This document shows, piece by piece, positions 17,755 through 25,829 of a stretch of 64,000 nt of DNA. The notes beneath the pieces are model-generated. The model did no database searches, was not told the origin of the DNA, and saw only the letters and a program-made list of their open reading frames with translations. The position numbers and the translations under genes are program-made. Source of the DNA: JAAURB01 sp049647265 (lineage in GTDB: Bacteria > Cyanobacteriota > Cyanobacteriia > Cyanobacteriales > Microcoleaceae); assembly GCA_049647265.1 (NCBI GenBank), contig JBARXJ010000020.1, positions 84,328-148,327 of the forward strand, read 5' to 3'. Positions within the stretch are counted from its first letter, which is position 1. Each line of letters begins with the position of its first letter.

Positions 17755-18354
17755 TTAGCCAATTGCTTCAAAGAATACTTTGGATTTAACGGGGTCGGGG
17801 TTCATGGTTTTCTCACCCGGTTGCCAGTTTGCCGGACAAACTTCATCTGGGTTGGCTTGGACGTACTGAATCGCTTGCAAGGTGCGGAGGGTTTCATCCA
17901 CATTACGACCAAACGCTAAGTTATTAATAGTGGCGTGTTGGATAATTCCGTCTTTATCAATGATAAACAGACCTCGTAGTGCAATTCCAGCTTCAGGGTC
18001 GAGGACATTGTAAGCCGCGCTAATTTCCTTTTTAATATCGGAAACCAAAGGATAGTTTAGATCTCCTACACCACCTGATTTACGATCTGTTTGTACCCAA
18101 GCGAGGTGAGAAAATTCACTATCAACCGAAACACCGAGAATTTGAGTATCGAGTTTTTCAAATTCTTCTGAGCGATCGCTAAATGCTGTGATTTCAGTGG
18201 GGCAAACAAAGGTAAAATCTAAAGGATAGAAAAATAATACAACGTACTTGCCGCGATATTCAGAGAGTTTAATTGTTTTGAATTCTTGATCAACAACCGC
18301 TGTTGCAGTGAAGTCTGGTGCTTCCTGGCCAACGCGAATACATTCATCTGTCAT
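17755..18354 (-). CDS. 2-Cys peroxiredoxin
   Basis: This 199-residue protein is a typical 2-Cys peroxiredoxin. The peroxidatic Cys C51 lies in DFTFVCPTEITAFSD and the resolving Cys C173 in DEVCPANWQPG, so the enzyme forms an intersubunit disulfide that thioredoxin reduces. The loop GGVGDLNYPL is near the GGLG loop of hyperoxidation-sensitive forms, but the C terminus (FFEAIG) lacks the usual YF. The translation start is preceded by AAGGAG at 11 bases. A sigma70-like promoter is visible upstream at 18414-18443. Confidence 0.95.
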   Translation of the reverse strand: MTDECIRVGQEAPDFTATAVVDQEFKTIKLSEYRGKYVVLFFYPLDFTFVCPTEITAFSDRSEEFEKLDTQILGVSVDSEFSHLAWVQTDRKSGGVGDLNYPLVSDIKKEISAAYNVLDPEAGIALRGLFIIDKDGIIQHATINNLAFGRNVDETLRTLQAIQYVQANPDEVCPANWQPGEKTMNPDPVKSKVFFEAIG

Positions 18355-18413
18355 CGCTGATATTCTCCTTGATAAGTCTTAGTAACTTTTATTTTACGAT
18401 TTGTTACACTCAC

Positions 18414-18443
18414 ATCATACTCGAAATGACTACAACTTGGCAA
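18414..18443 (-). promoter_or_regulatory. putative sigma70-type promoter of 2-Cys peroxiredoxin
   Basis: On the minus strand TTGCCA is followed after 18 bases by TATGAT, about 60 bases upstream of the start codon. Box sequences and spacing fit the housekeeping sigma consensus; there is no experimental support in the sequence. Confidence 0.45.
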
Positions 18444-18493
18444 CCGTTAGAATGATCTGATTCTACCCAGGAGTGAACCGTAACCCTTTACCT

Positions 18494-18515
18494 CACTGTC
18501 TAGATGCTGACAGTG
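18494..18515. repeat. 7-bp inverted repeat downstream of tRNA
   Basis: CACTGTC and GACAGTG are separated by eight bases, between the peroxiredoxin promoter and the 3' end of the tRNA gene. It could end tRNA transcription on the minus strand, though no T-run follows. Confidence 0.3.
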
Positions 18516-18571
18516 CACCATTACAGTATCGTCGTGCTTTCTCAACAAACCACACATTTATTCTTTAAAAA

Positions 18572-18644
18572 TGGCTCTGGCGGGATTTGAACCTGCGACC
18601 TTGGGCTTATGAGTCCCCTGCTCTAACCACTGAGCTACAGAGCC
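18572..18644 (-). tRNA. tRNA with CAU anticodon (elongator Met or Ile2)
   Basis: The 73-base cloverleaf on the minus strand has a perfect 7-bp acceptor stem (GGCTCTG/CAGAGCC), D arm GCTC/GAGC, anticodon loop CTCATAA and T loop TTCAAAT. CCA is not encoded. The anticodon CAU fits elongator tRNA-Met or the lysidine-modified tRNA-Ile2, and the body resembles both. Several stem pairs are non-canonical: 27-43 G-A, 31-39 A-G and 51-63 A-C. Confidence 0.85.
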
Positions 18645-18816
18645 TAGTTTTCATCAACAGTTTTTTATCTTAGCATAGATTTGTTAATAATTTAATCATA
18701 TTTGCAAAAAATTTTAAGTTTATTCAGTTGTTAGACTCGCACCTGAATTTCATCTTTAAGGTTCAAGGGTTCTAAAAGAACCCAGAACATCCATCTTTGC
18801 TGACAATTGCCGATGT

Positions 18817-20997
18817 TTAGTTTTGAGACAGATTAGAGCGTTCTTGAGGTAACAACGCCATGGGGTTAACTGCTCCAGTACCACTAGAGTGAATTTCAAA
18901 GTGAAGGTGAGGCCCTGTACTTCTACCGGTGCTTCCCATCTCGGAGATTTGTTGACCTTGAACCACTTTCTGTCCTTTGTTCACCAGAATACGGTTGTTA
19001 TGAGCATACAGCGTCAAACTCCCATCGGGGTGAACAATCTCAACTAAATTCCCATAGCCACCGCTATTCCATCCAGCATAAGAGACTACACCCGGAGCGG
19101 CTGCCACAATCGGTGTACCAATCGGGCCTGCAATATCAATTCCTCGGTGCATCCGTCCCCAACGCCAACCATAACCGGAGGTGAGAATGCCTTGAGACGG
19201 CCAGGTATACCCTTTAAACTGGTTAGAACCACCGGGTAAATAGGCATCTGGCCCGAGTAAGGGAGGAAGTTCTGGGGAAACAATCCGACCAATAGCGGGA
19301 TTTTTCAGCGGGTCATAAGCACTTGAACTGAGGGGCGCTGTTGCCACTACTTCATCTGTGGACTGAGACTCATCCAGTTCGGAAGCATTTTGAAGCTGTT
19401 CAACAATCAATTCAGCAGCAACAGGTTCAGCCTGAGCAACTAGCTGTTGATTAGGGTTCGGGTCAGCTTGGGGAGCAAATTCTGGATTAGTCCGTCGCAA
19501 ACGATCCGCCAACTGAACCATCGTTGGTTGTGCCACCACTTCAGCTTCTTCGTTGTCTACTGCTTCCCAAGATGCGTTGACCATCTGATAGCGGGTTTGA
19601 TCTTGATACTCTGCTCTTAAGCGGTTAACTTCTGAGCGGAGACGCTCTGTGTAGACTTTTGTTGAGCTACGGGTTTCTAAAGGACGAAAGTTTTTAGAAT
19701 CAGATCCTGATAAATTTCTGTAGTCAATCGATGCGATCGCGGCAGACTTAGTCAAACGACGCTCATCTACAACAACAGTGGTCGCAAGTGGCGCAGCTAA
19801 AGGTTTAGGAACAGTACCCTTGCTTTGAAAACGACCCAAAGCCAAAGCACTCAGGGCGATTTCCCCACGATCTCCGGTTTCTGCTGCCATTTGGGATAAG
19901 ACAGAACCACCTAAGGGAACAGTCAACGGCTTTTGTACCAGTGGCTGCTTGACTTCTGAAGGGAGTACCGAAGGCAAAACAGCACGATTAAATAATGTTC
20001 CAGTTTGAGCCGTATTTGGCAGAGATTGACCGGGTATAGAGACTCCATCTCTGGCCACCGAAGAGCCATCCAACTTAGAATCTGGGCTGATTGTCTGTTG
20101 GTGAGGAATCTTCAGCCTTTGATTCACCACAATATGGTTAGGATTGCTGAGGCGGTTGGTTTCAATCAGAGCTTCTACTGAAATCTGATGCCGAATGGCA
20201 ATTTTAGCGACAGTATCACCTGGGGTAACATTATAAACCCGTGAAACCGGTGTGCGACTCAAATCCGATTCAATGACGACTGTTCCTGGAAACTTCGAGG
20301 TTCTGGGAAACTTCGATTCATCTATTTTAGGTTGAGTATAAACCGTCCGTGGAGCTGGGGAGGCAATATCCGATTCCCAGGAATAAGACGAAGGTCTAGA
20401 AATCTCAACGGTTGCAGATCCATTGGGATTTGGAGCAGATGGAACTGTACTGTAAGGTTCAACCGGCCGAGTCGGAAGCAACGGAGATGAAACAGTCGGT
20501 TCTGATGGCTCTGAGCCAACTTCGGCTATATCTTTGTTTAATGGCTTGTTATCTTCTGCTGTTGTCTGATTGGCCAAGCCGCTATTGCGGTTCATCTCAG
20601 ACAGATCTCTCAGCAATGAAGGTTGCCACGCTTCGGAGGCTACGTTCGGTGTAGTTGATGCGGCAGAATGCTCTGAATCAGTAGATGGATGTATCACAGG
20701 GGTCGATACAGTCCCAGATGGTTCAGTGGTCGCCTCACTGGCTTTAGGAAATAACATTCCAGAGGCCAGAGCTAAACCCAAACAAGCAGCGGAAGTATAG
20801 ACTTTACTGCTATTAATCGTACCCTGCTGTGAACTCTCTACGGGAGTCTCATCTTGTAAGACTTCAGGTGTAGAAATCGATGGATCGTTATATGGAACTG
20901 TCCCTTTCAAAGAACAACCTCCTATGGAGAAGCGCTTAACAGTCCTTGAACCGTTCAAGGATTCGTCAGTAACTTGAGTAGAGCGAATTAAACTCAT
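18817..20997 (-). CDS. LysM and M23 peptidase domain cell-wall protein
   Basis: This 726-residue protein has a hydrophobic segment at about 67-86 that could act as a signal anchor. A LysM domain lies near 254-298 (YNVTPGDTVAKIA, then NPNHIVVNQRLKIP). A long Pro/Ser-rich linker leads to a C-terminal M23/LytM metallopeptidase at about 600-715 with zinc ligands in MHRGIDIAG and GPHLHFEIH and the family core SGYGWRWG. It probably cleaves peptide cross-links of peptidoglycan or, as an EnvC/NlpD-like protein, activates amidases during division. Domain order and the intact HxxxD and HxH ligands suggest an active enzyme. The gene is monocistronic. Confidence 0.9.
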   Translation of the reverse strand: MSLIRSTQVTDESLNGSRTVKRFSIGGCSLKGTVPYNDPSISTPEVLQDETPVESSQQGTINSSKVYTSAACLGLALASGMLFPKASEATTEPSGTVSTPVIHPSTDSEHSAASTTPNVASEAWQPSLLRDLSEMNRNSGLANQTTAEDNKPLNKDIAEVGSEPSEPTVSSPLLPTRPVEPYSTVPSAPNPNGSATVEISRPSSYSWESDIASPAPRTVYTQPKIDESKFPRTSKFPGTVVIESDLSRTPVSRVYNVTPGDTVAKIAIRHQISVEALIETNRLSNPNHIVVNQRLKIPHQQTISPDSKLDGSSVARDGVSIPGQSLPNTAQTGTLFNRAVLPSVLPSEVKQPLVQKPLTVPLGGSVLSQMAAETGDRGEIALSALALGRFQSKGTVPKPLAAPLATTVVVDERRLTKSAAIASIDYRNLSGSDSKNFRPLETRSSTKVYTERLRSEVNRLRAEYQDQTRYQMVNASWEAVDNEEAEVVAQPTMVQLADRLRRTNPEFAPQADPNPNQQLVAQAEPVAAELIVEQLQNASELDESQSTDEVVATAPLSSSAYDPLKNPAIGRIVSPELPPLLGPDAYLPGGSNQFKGYTWPSQGILTSGYGWRWGRMHRGIDIAGPIGTPIVAAAPGVVSYAGWNSGGYGNLVEIVHPDGSLTLYAHNNRILVNKGQKVVQGQQISEMGSTGRSTGPHLHFEIHSSGTGAVNPMALLPQERSNLSQN

Positions 20998-21491
20998 AGA
21001 TGTAATTCAGATCACTGACAGTAAATCTTGCTTATGTCAGATTACCTTGCTTTTCTGATTTCGACAAGTAATGTGCTGGAATGAACAATCGATTACTCTT
21101 AATTCTTCGTAACTGCTGACAAGGGTGAACAATCATCAAGTCTAAGCTTAGCAGATGAGGTGACGAGGTCACGTTTAGATCTAACAGCTTATTATAGATT
21201 TTTGTTCAGGTGTGAATGTACACTAATTTTCTTCAAAAGTACAACCCAAGAGTTGACCAAAAAGTCATAGTAACCGAGTTAGATTTATTGAGATTTGACC
21301 CGGTTCATCATGTTGCTTAATCGGCAAAACGTTAGATGGGAAGCGGCATTCATCATTCACAAACCCTATGCAATCGTACGACTACAATCTATCCCGTTGG
21401 TTGGGTCGGAAAATCCGGGAACTCATAAAAAAAATTTATTAATTCCAGCTCGATTTCAGCAGCGGATCAATACAATTTTTTCAACGGGGGT
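20998..21491. other. 494-base spacer without gene
   Basis: This separates the M23 peptidase and trmL, both on the minus strand. An open frame at 21295-21501 on the plus strand has no ribosome binding site and no recognisable pattern. The part near 21000-21250 should contain the promoter of the M23 gene; I see no riboswitch motif. Confidence 0.4.
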
Positions 21492-21950
21492 TTACAACTG
21501 ATTGAGCTGTTTACGAGCCTCAAACAACCCAACAGCAACACTGACAGAGAGGTTGAGGCTGCGGACTTCTGGTTCTGCCATCGGAATATACAGGGTGGCA
21601 TGACAGGCTTTGAGTACTTCTGAAGGAAGTCCTTCTGTTTCACAGCCAAACAGTAACCAGTCATCTGGTTGATACTCAAATTGAATATAGTTTTGGTGTG
21701 CCGCTTTACTAAACCCCAACCAGCGGCCGCCGTGATGTTGGTGATAGTCTCGAAAAGCGTCTAAGTTGGGATGATACTGAAATGGCACGTAAGGCCAGTA
21801 ATCAAGTCCGGCCCGTTTCAGTTCACGCGAGTTAATTTGAAAGCCCAGGGGCCCAACTAAGTGTAATTCCGTACGGGTTGCTGCACAGGTTCTGGCAATA
21901 TTACCTGTATTAGGGGGAATTTGAGGTTGAACGAGTACAACTCGAGGCAT
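21492..21950 (-). CDS. trmL: tRNA (cytidine/uridine-34 2'-O)-methyltransferase
   Basis: This 152-residue minimal SPOUT methyltransferase has no added RNA-binding domain, as is typical of TrmL. The start VVLVQPQIPPNTGNIART is the family signature. LLFGCETEGLP and IPMAEPEVRSLNLSVSVAVG form the knotted S-adenosylmethionine site. It methylates the wobble ribose of leucine tRNAs. The length matches the family, and the gene is probably monocistronic. Confidence 0.92.
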   Translation of the reverse strand: MPRVVLVQPQIPPNTGNIARTCAATRTELHLVGPLGFQINSRELKRAGLDYWPYVPFQYHPNLDAFRDYHQHHGGRWLGFSKAAHQNYIQFEYQPDDWLLFGCETEGLPSEVLKACHATLYIPMAEPEVRSLNLSVSVAVGLFEARKQLNQL

Positions 21951-22215
21951 GATCTCTGTTAATTGTCATTTGTTGTGTTTCACTACCTGAGTAGCCCATA
22001 AGCTACACCTTTAGGCAATATGCGCTCCAAGCACAAACGAAATTTGCTTTTAGCCACTGATACTTCCTCTGAGTTTATCTATCTCTAATATTTCCTCAAA
22101 TAATACAAAACAAATCACCTTTGACTAAGGAGTCAATATATAGGTTTTCTTTATATTTCAAGAAATAACACTGTTGATAAGATATTCTGAACTATTTTTG
22201 TCGATCAATTTGGAA

Positions 22216-23367
22216 TTAAGCCACGAGGGTTTGGCAAATTTTATCCTCAAGATCTTGTTCCTGTTGAGCCATTTCTTGAATCGCTTGTTGCAGGATATTA
22301 TGGCTGCTGATCCCTTGTTTGTAGCGCTGTAACCACTGCTGTGCTGTGTTTCCTTGCCGCAATAGGGTTTGAATGGGAGATAAAAAGCAACTAAACCCAT
22401 GCTGTTTTGCAAAGGGCCATACTTCTTGATAAAGCTCCCTCACCCAATCTTGAGCCGAAATCGTTTGGCCAGTTTCCCAATGGGTTAACTGAGCATCGAG
22501 ACTATCACGGGCCGCAGCAATTTCATTTTGATTGGTTAATTTCACCAATTGCTCAGCGCGGTTTGATGCTGGTAAATGGCTTTTTTGCAGCGGATCTAAG
22601 TCAGGATTTTCGATCAGTTGCCATAACCGAGCTTCCAGCAATGCCGTCACCGCCAGCAACGCGATGGGACTCACCATCAAATCACAAATTCTCAATTCCA
22701 GTCGATTTAAATTATAAGGACGACGGTTGCCATTAGGACGCACGGAAGACCAGAGATGACGGACATTTTGCATGGTCCCCGCCGCTAACTGAGCTTCTAC
22801 CCATTCTATATAATGGGCGTGACTTTCAAATAGAGGAACTTCTTTCGGGGTTTTGGGAAATAGCTGCCAACGAGTCGAGTGACTGCCTGTGGCTTTGCCA
22901 TCCAAAAACGGTGAAGCAGCACTCAGGGCGAGATATAACGGCGCTTCCACCTGAACCAGGCGAATGGCCCGCATCAAAACCTCTGGATCGCTAATCCCGA
23001 TATTAATATGGATACTAGCGGTGACGACAGTTGTACCGTAGGTTTTCTCGATATAGTCATGATAAGGATTTTGAGGATCGGAGCGCCAGAAGCGATCGCT
23101 TCCCCCCAGGGCTAAAGTACTCCCTGGGATTAAAGTATAGTCTCCCAGTTGTTTCAAGTATTGCCGCAGCTTACGCCGGGGACGCACCAAGGCGCACAAC
23201 AGACGATCATAATTACACAGAGGAGCTGTTGTATATTCAACGTTACGGCTATCTGGTTCTCGAACAAACTCTTCTAAATCTGCAACAATCCGATCCGACA
23301 ATCCCACAATATTACCTGTGGGAGTACCTGTAAACATCTCGACTTCAAAGCCCTTGGACAATAGCAC
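22216..23367 (-). CDS. gshA: glutamate-cysteine ligase, cyanobacterial type
   Basis: This 383-residue protein catalyses the first step of glutathione synthesis. It begins at GTG with AGGAG eight bases upstream. The N terminus KGFEVEMFTGTPTG and the segments VEYTTAPLCNYDRL, ASIHINIGISDPE and NRLELRICDLM match the cyanobacterial GshA family, which is distinct from the E. coli enzyme. Length is normal. No gshB is nearby. A 5-oxoprolinase encoded about 2.5 kb away could recycle a product of glutathione turnover; that link is inference. Confidence 0.93.
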   Translation of the reverse strand: MLLSKGFEVEMFTGTPTGNIVGLSDRIVADLEEFVREPDSRNVEYTTAPLCNYDRLLCALVRPRRKLRQYLKQLGDYTLIPGSTLALGGSDRFWRSDPQNPYHDYIEKTYGTTVVTASIHINIGISDPEVLMRAIRLVQVEAPLYLALSAASPFLDGKATGSHSTRWQLFPKTPKEVPLFESHAHYIEWVEAQLAAGTMQNVRHLWSSVRPNGNRRPYNLNRLELRICDLMVSPIALLAVTALLEARLWQLIENPDLDPLQKSHLPASNRAEQLVKLTNQNEIAAARDSLDAQLTHWETGQTISAQDWVRELYQEVWPFAKQHGFSCFLSPIQTLLRQGNTAQQWLQRYKQGISSHNILQQAIQEMAQQEQDLEDKICQTLVA

Positions 23368-23522
23368 ACTTACTTCTCCTAATTCCGAGAAATGATGAAT
23401 TAAAGATGATTATTTATACCATTTTGTCACTCTTCGCAATACGACTAAAGAGTGATTTCGTTGAAATGGGACTTTTTTAATCAGCCGTTTAAATCGATCA
23501 TTTCGTAGTTAATGAATGTGGA

Positions 23523-24332
23523 TTATCCTAACATATATTCGGTACTGGAAGGAAACACACTTTCAGCTTCAGAAGTATCGTAAATATAATCATAGTCAAA
23601 CTCGAGTGCTCGAATATGACGAGTCATACTAAAACCGAAGTGAATGACTTGTTCTGTGGTAAAAGCTGCCATCATTAGCTCGAGCATTTTTTTAGCATTG
23701 ATTTGAGGCTTTTTTATAAAGTATTCACGAGAAGCAAAAAATACTTTTTCATCTTTAGGGACAATGATGCCATTCAATCTATGGGTATTTTGAATGGGTT
23801 TAATATAGCTTTTAATAAATTCTTCTTGATTTCTTTGTAAACGAGCTAAACGTTCATGCTGATGCCAGCTCATCTTAAATATAATTTTCAGAACCTCAAA
23901 TCCTAAAATATAGTAAAAAGCTTTATCTTTATCTTTAGGATTGAGAGACAATTTTAATGCAGATTCTAAATAGTAATCGGGTTGACAACGAGCATCTTGA
24001 GCCGAATGAATATAATACTGGCGAATATAACTTCTCAATACAGTTTCTGTTAATTGAGTTCTAATTTTAAATCGGATTAAATATCGTTTAACGCGATGAA
24101 TGGCATCACTATCTTCTAATAACTTAGAAACTAAACCATCTGCTGTATATTCATCTAAAAATTCGGCTTGCCGATCGGGAGATGAACCACATAAAATATA
24201 GCAAAGTGATAACACATAACGTCTTTCATTCCAAGGTAAACTTTCTGCCCATTTCTGAACTTCTTTAGGAAGCTGATCATATAAACCATTACTCATTAGT
24301 TCTTTAAAAAAGTTTTTTTTATTTAACAGCAT
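23523..24332 (-). CDS. conserved cyanobacterial protein of unknown function
   Basis: This 269-residue protein is soluble and rich in helix. Segments such as DAIHRVKRYLIRFKIRTQL, YIRQYYIHSAQDARCQPD and RLARLQRNQEEF look highly conserved, and I recall similar sequences in other filamentous cyanobacteria without a proven role. No catalytic motif, membrane segment or metal site is visible. GGGAG upstream supports the ATG at 24332. It lies between gshA and the LysR gene with large gaps on both sides, so context gives no function. Confidence 0.7.
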   Translation of the reverse strand: MLLNKKNFFKELMSNGLYDQLPKEVQKWAESLPWNERRYVLSLCYILCGSSPDRQAEFLDEYTADGLVSKLLEDSDAIHRVKRYLIRFKIRTQLTETVLRSYIRQYYIHSAQDARCQPDYYLESALKLSLNPKDKDKAFYYILGFEVLKIIFKMSWHQHERLARLQRNQEEFIKSYIKPIQNTHRLNGIIVPKDEKVFFASREYFIKKPQINAKKMLELMMAAFTTEQVIHFGFSMTRHIRALEFDYDYIYDTSEAESVFPSSTEYMLG

Positions 24333-24783
24333 GATTTAATAGTACTCCCTGGTTAATGAGATGAGTGTTGCTCGTTTGATATCAATTTGGGCATGAAAAA
24401 AAGGCAAGTTATTTTGATAAAGTTAGTATGCCTTGATTACGAAAAAAAATTAACCGAGTCTTAAAATTTATCGTTCATTTCACCTCTGATTCAGAATCTC
24501 TTGACTGAAGAATGATAATTTATGATTTCAGTAATATTACCTAGATAAAATTTAAAAGAGTCAAATACTCCTCCAATACTTACAGATTGTTATAAGGTAA
24601 TTGAGGTAACGATTTTAACTTTTTAAACTTTTAAGATAATATTTTGGGTTATTTATATTGTGTCAAATTTCAGGAATTTTCGTCAAGTATTTCTAGCATT
24701 TTTTCAAAATTTACTTGAAAAAGCAAGGGCAAAGTCTAACTTAAACAATTAACTTTGATGAATGATTGCATTGATAGCAGACT
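24333..24783. other. 451-base AT-rich spacer
   Basis: No gene or strong hairpin is seen between the unknown 269-residue protein gene and the LysR regulator gene. The first 150 bases should hold the promoter of the former. Confidence 0.4.
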
Positions 24784-25734
24784 TCAAGACGGCAGTTTTA
24801 TAACAGCTTGCATGACATTTAAAAACTGATGCAAAACAATAGATGAATCGTCTTGTCGCCAGACAGCAACGGCTTGTCGAGTGAGACGACTGTCTTGAAG
24901 CGGTCGATAAATCACGTCTTGACGATAAAGAACTTGTCCGTGGTCAGGTAAAATTGCAATGCCTATTTCAGCAGCAACTAAACTTAAAATTGTTACAATT
25001 CCAGTCACGTGAATATTTTTAATAATTTTAGGTTCAAAACCTGCTTGTTGGCAAAGATTAATCACTTGCTGATAAAAGGGGAATGCATCAAGAGAAGGTA
25101 GAATAATGTCTTCATTTTTTAAAGCAGATAAAGAAATTTGAGTTTGATTGGCTAAAGAATGAGATTGTGGCAAAACTACCATAAAAGATTCTTGTAATAT
25201 TGGCATACAGTCTAAGCCGGAGTCTTCCTGATAAAAACTGTCAGAATTATGAAAAACAAGATCCACTTGATGGGTTTTTAACAGTTGTATTTCTTGTTTA
25301 ACTGGAATTTCCCGTAACTCTAATTCAACTTCTGGAAAACGACTCTTAAATTCTTTAAGAATATTCGGTAAAATACTGGTTGCAAATGAGGTATACATCC
25401 CCACTTTCAAAAGTCCAATCTGACCTTGACTAGCTTTTTGTGCCTGGATAATTCCTCTATCGAGATGCATCACAGCCAATTGAACTTCTTCTAAAAATAC
25501 TTTCCCCGCTTCTGTTAGTTCAATAGGAGACTTATTACGATTCAATAATTTAACATTTGGTGCATTTTTACCGGATTTTAAAGAGTTCTCTAAAGCCTGA
25601 ATTCTTTGACTAAACGGTGGCTGTTTAATTCCTAAGCGTTTAGCCGCCTCACTAAAATTATTATTCGCTTGTACTAATAAAATAAAATAGCAAATTTGTC
25701 TAAGTTCTAAGTTAATTAAGCGTTGAATATCCAT
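24784..25734 (-). CDS. LysR-family transcriptional regulator
   Basis: The protein has 316 residues from the ATG at 25734. I choose this start because GAGG (25742-25745) lies seven bases upstream and because the longer frame would overlap the divergent gene. The N-terminal winged helix-turn-helix is FSEAAKRLGIKQPPFSQRIQALE. The rest is a two-lobe inducer-binding domain (VGMYTSFATSILPNIL, later AAEIGIAILPD). It is divergent from 5-oxoprolinase with a LysR-type palindrome between them, so it probably controls that gene with 5-oxoproline, glutathione or a related metabolite as the inducer. The inducer is inference. Confidence 0.88.
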   Translation of the reverse strand: MDIQRLINLELRQICYFILLVQANNNFSEAAKRLGIKQPPFSQRIQALENSLKSGKNAPNVKLLNRNKSPIELTEAGKVFLEEVQLAVMHLDRGIIQAQKASQGQIGLLKVGMYTSFATSILPNILKEFKSRFPEVELELREIPVKQEIQLLKTHQVDLVFHNSDSFYQEDSGLDCMPILQESFMVVLPQSHSLANQTQISLSALKNEDIILPSLDAFPFYQQVINLCQQAGFEPKIIKNIHVTGIVTILSLVAAEIGIAILPDHGQVLYRQDVIYRPLQDSRLTRQAVAVWRQDDSSIVLHQFLNVMQAVIKLPS

Positions 25735-25792
25735 AAAACAACCTCGGTATATTGTGAAAAATATTTTACTATATCCATCTGGATTCAGTAGG

Positions 25793-25820
25793 ATATAACC
25801 ATTCATCTCATGAATATAAC
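25793..25820. promoter_or_regulatory. putative LysR operator between divergent genes
   Basis: ATTCAT-CTC-ATGAAT (25801-25815) is a perfect palindrome that contains the T-N11-A pattern (TTC-N7-GAA) of LysR binding sites. It is flanked by two direct copies of ATATAAC at 25793 and 25814, 21 bases apart (two helical turns). It lies 15 bases before the 5-oxoprolinase ATG, so binding there could block that gene. Confidence 0.5.
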
Positions 25821-25829
25821 ACAATAAAA

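Noticed and set aside
20998..21250. c-di-AMP (ydaO) riboswitch before the LysM/M23 gene
   Set aside because: Considered because such switches control wall peptidases, but none of the conserved bases could be recognised.
21295..21501. 68-codon plus-strand frame between the M23 gene and trmL
   Set aside because: No ribosome binding site, overlaps the trmL end, composition not protein-like.
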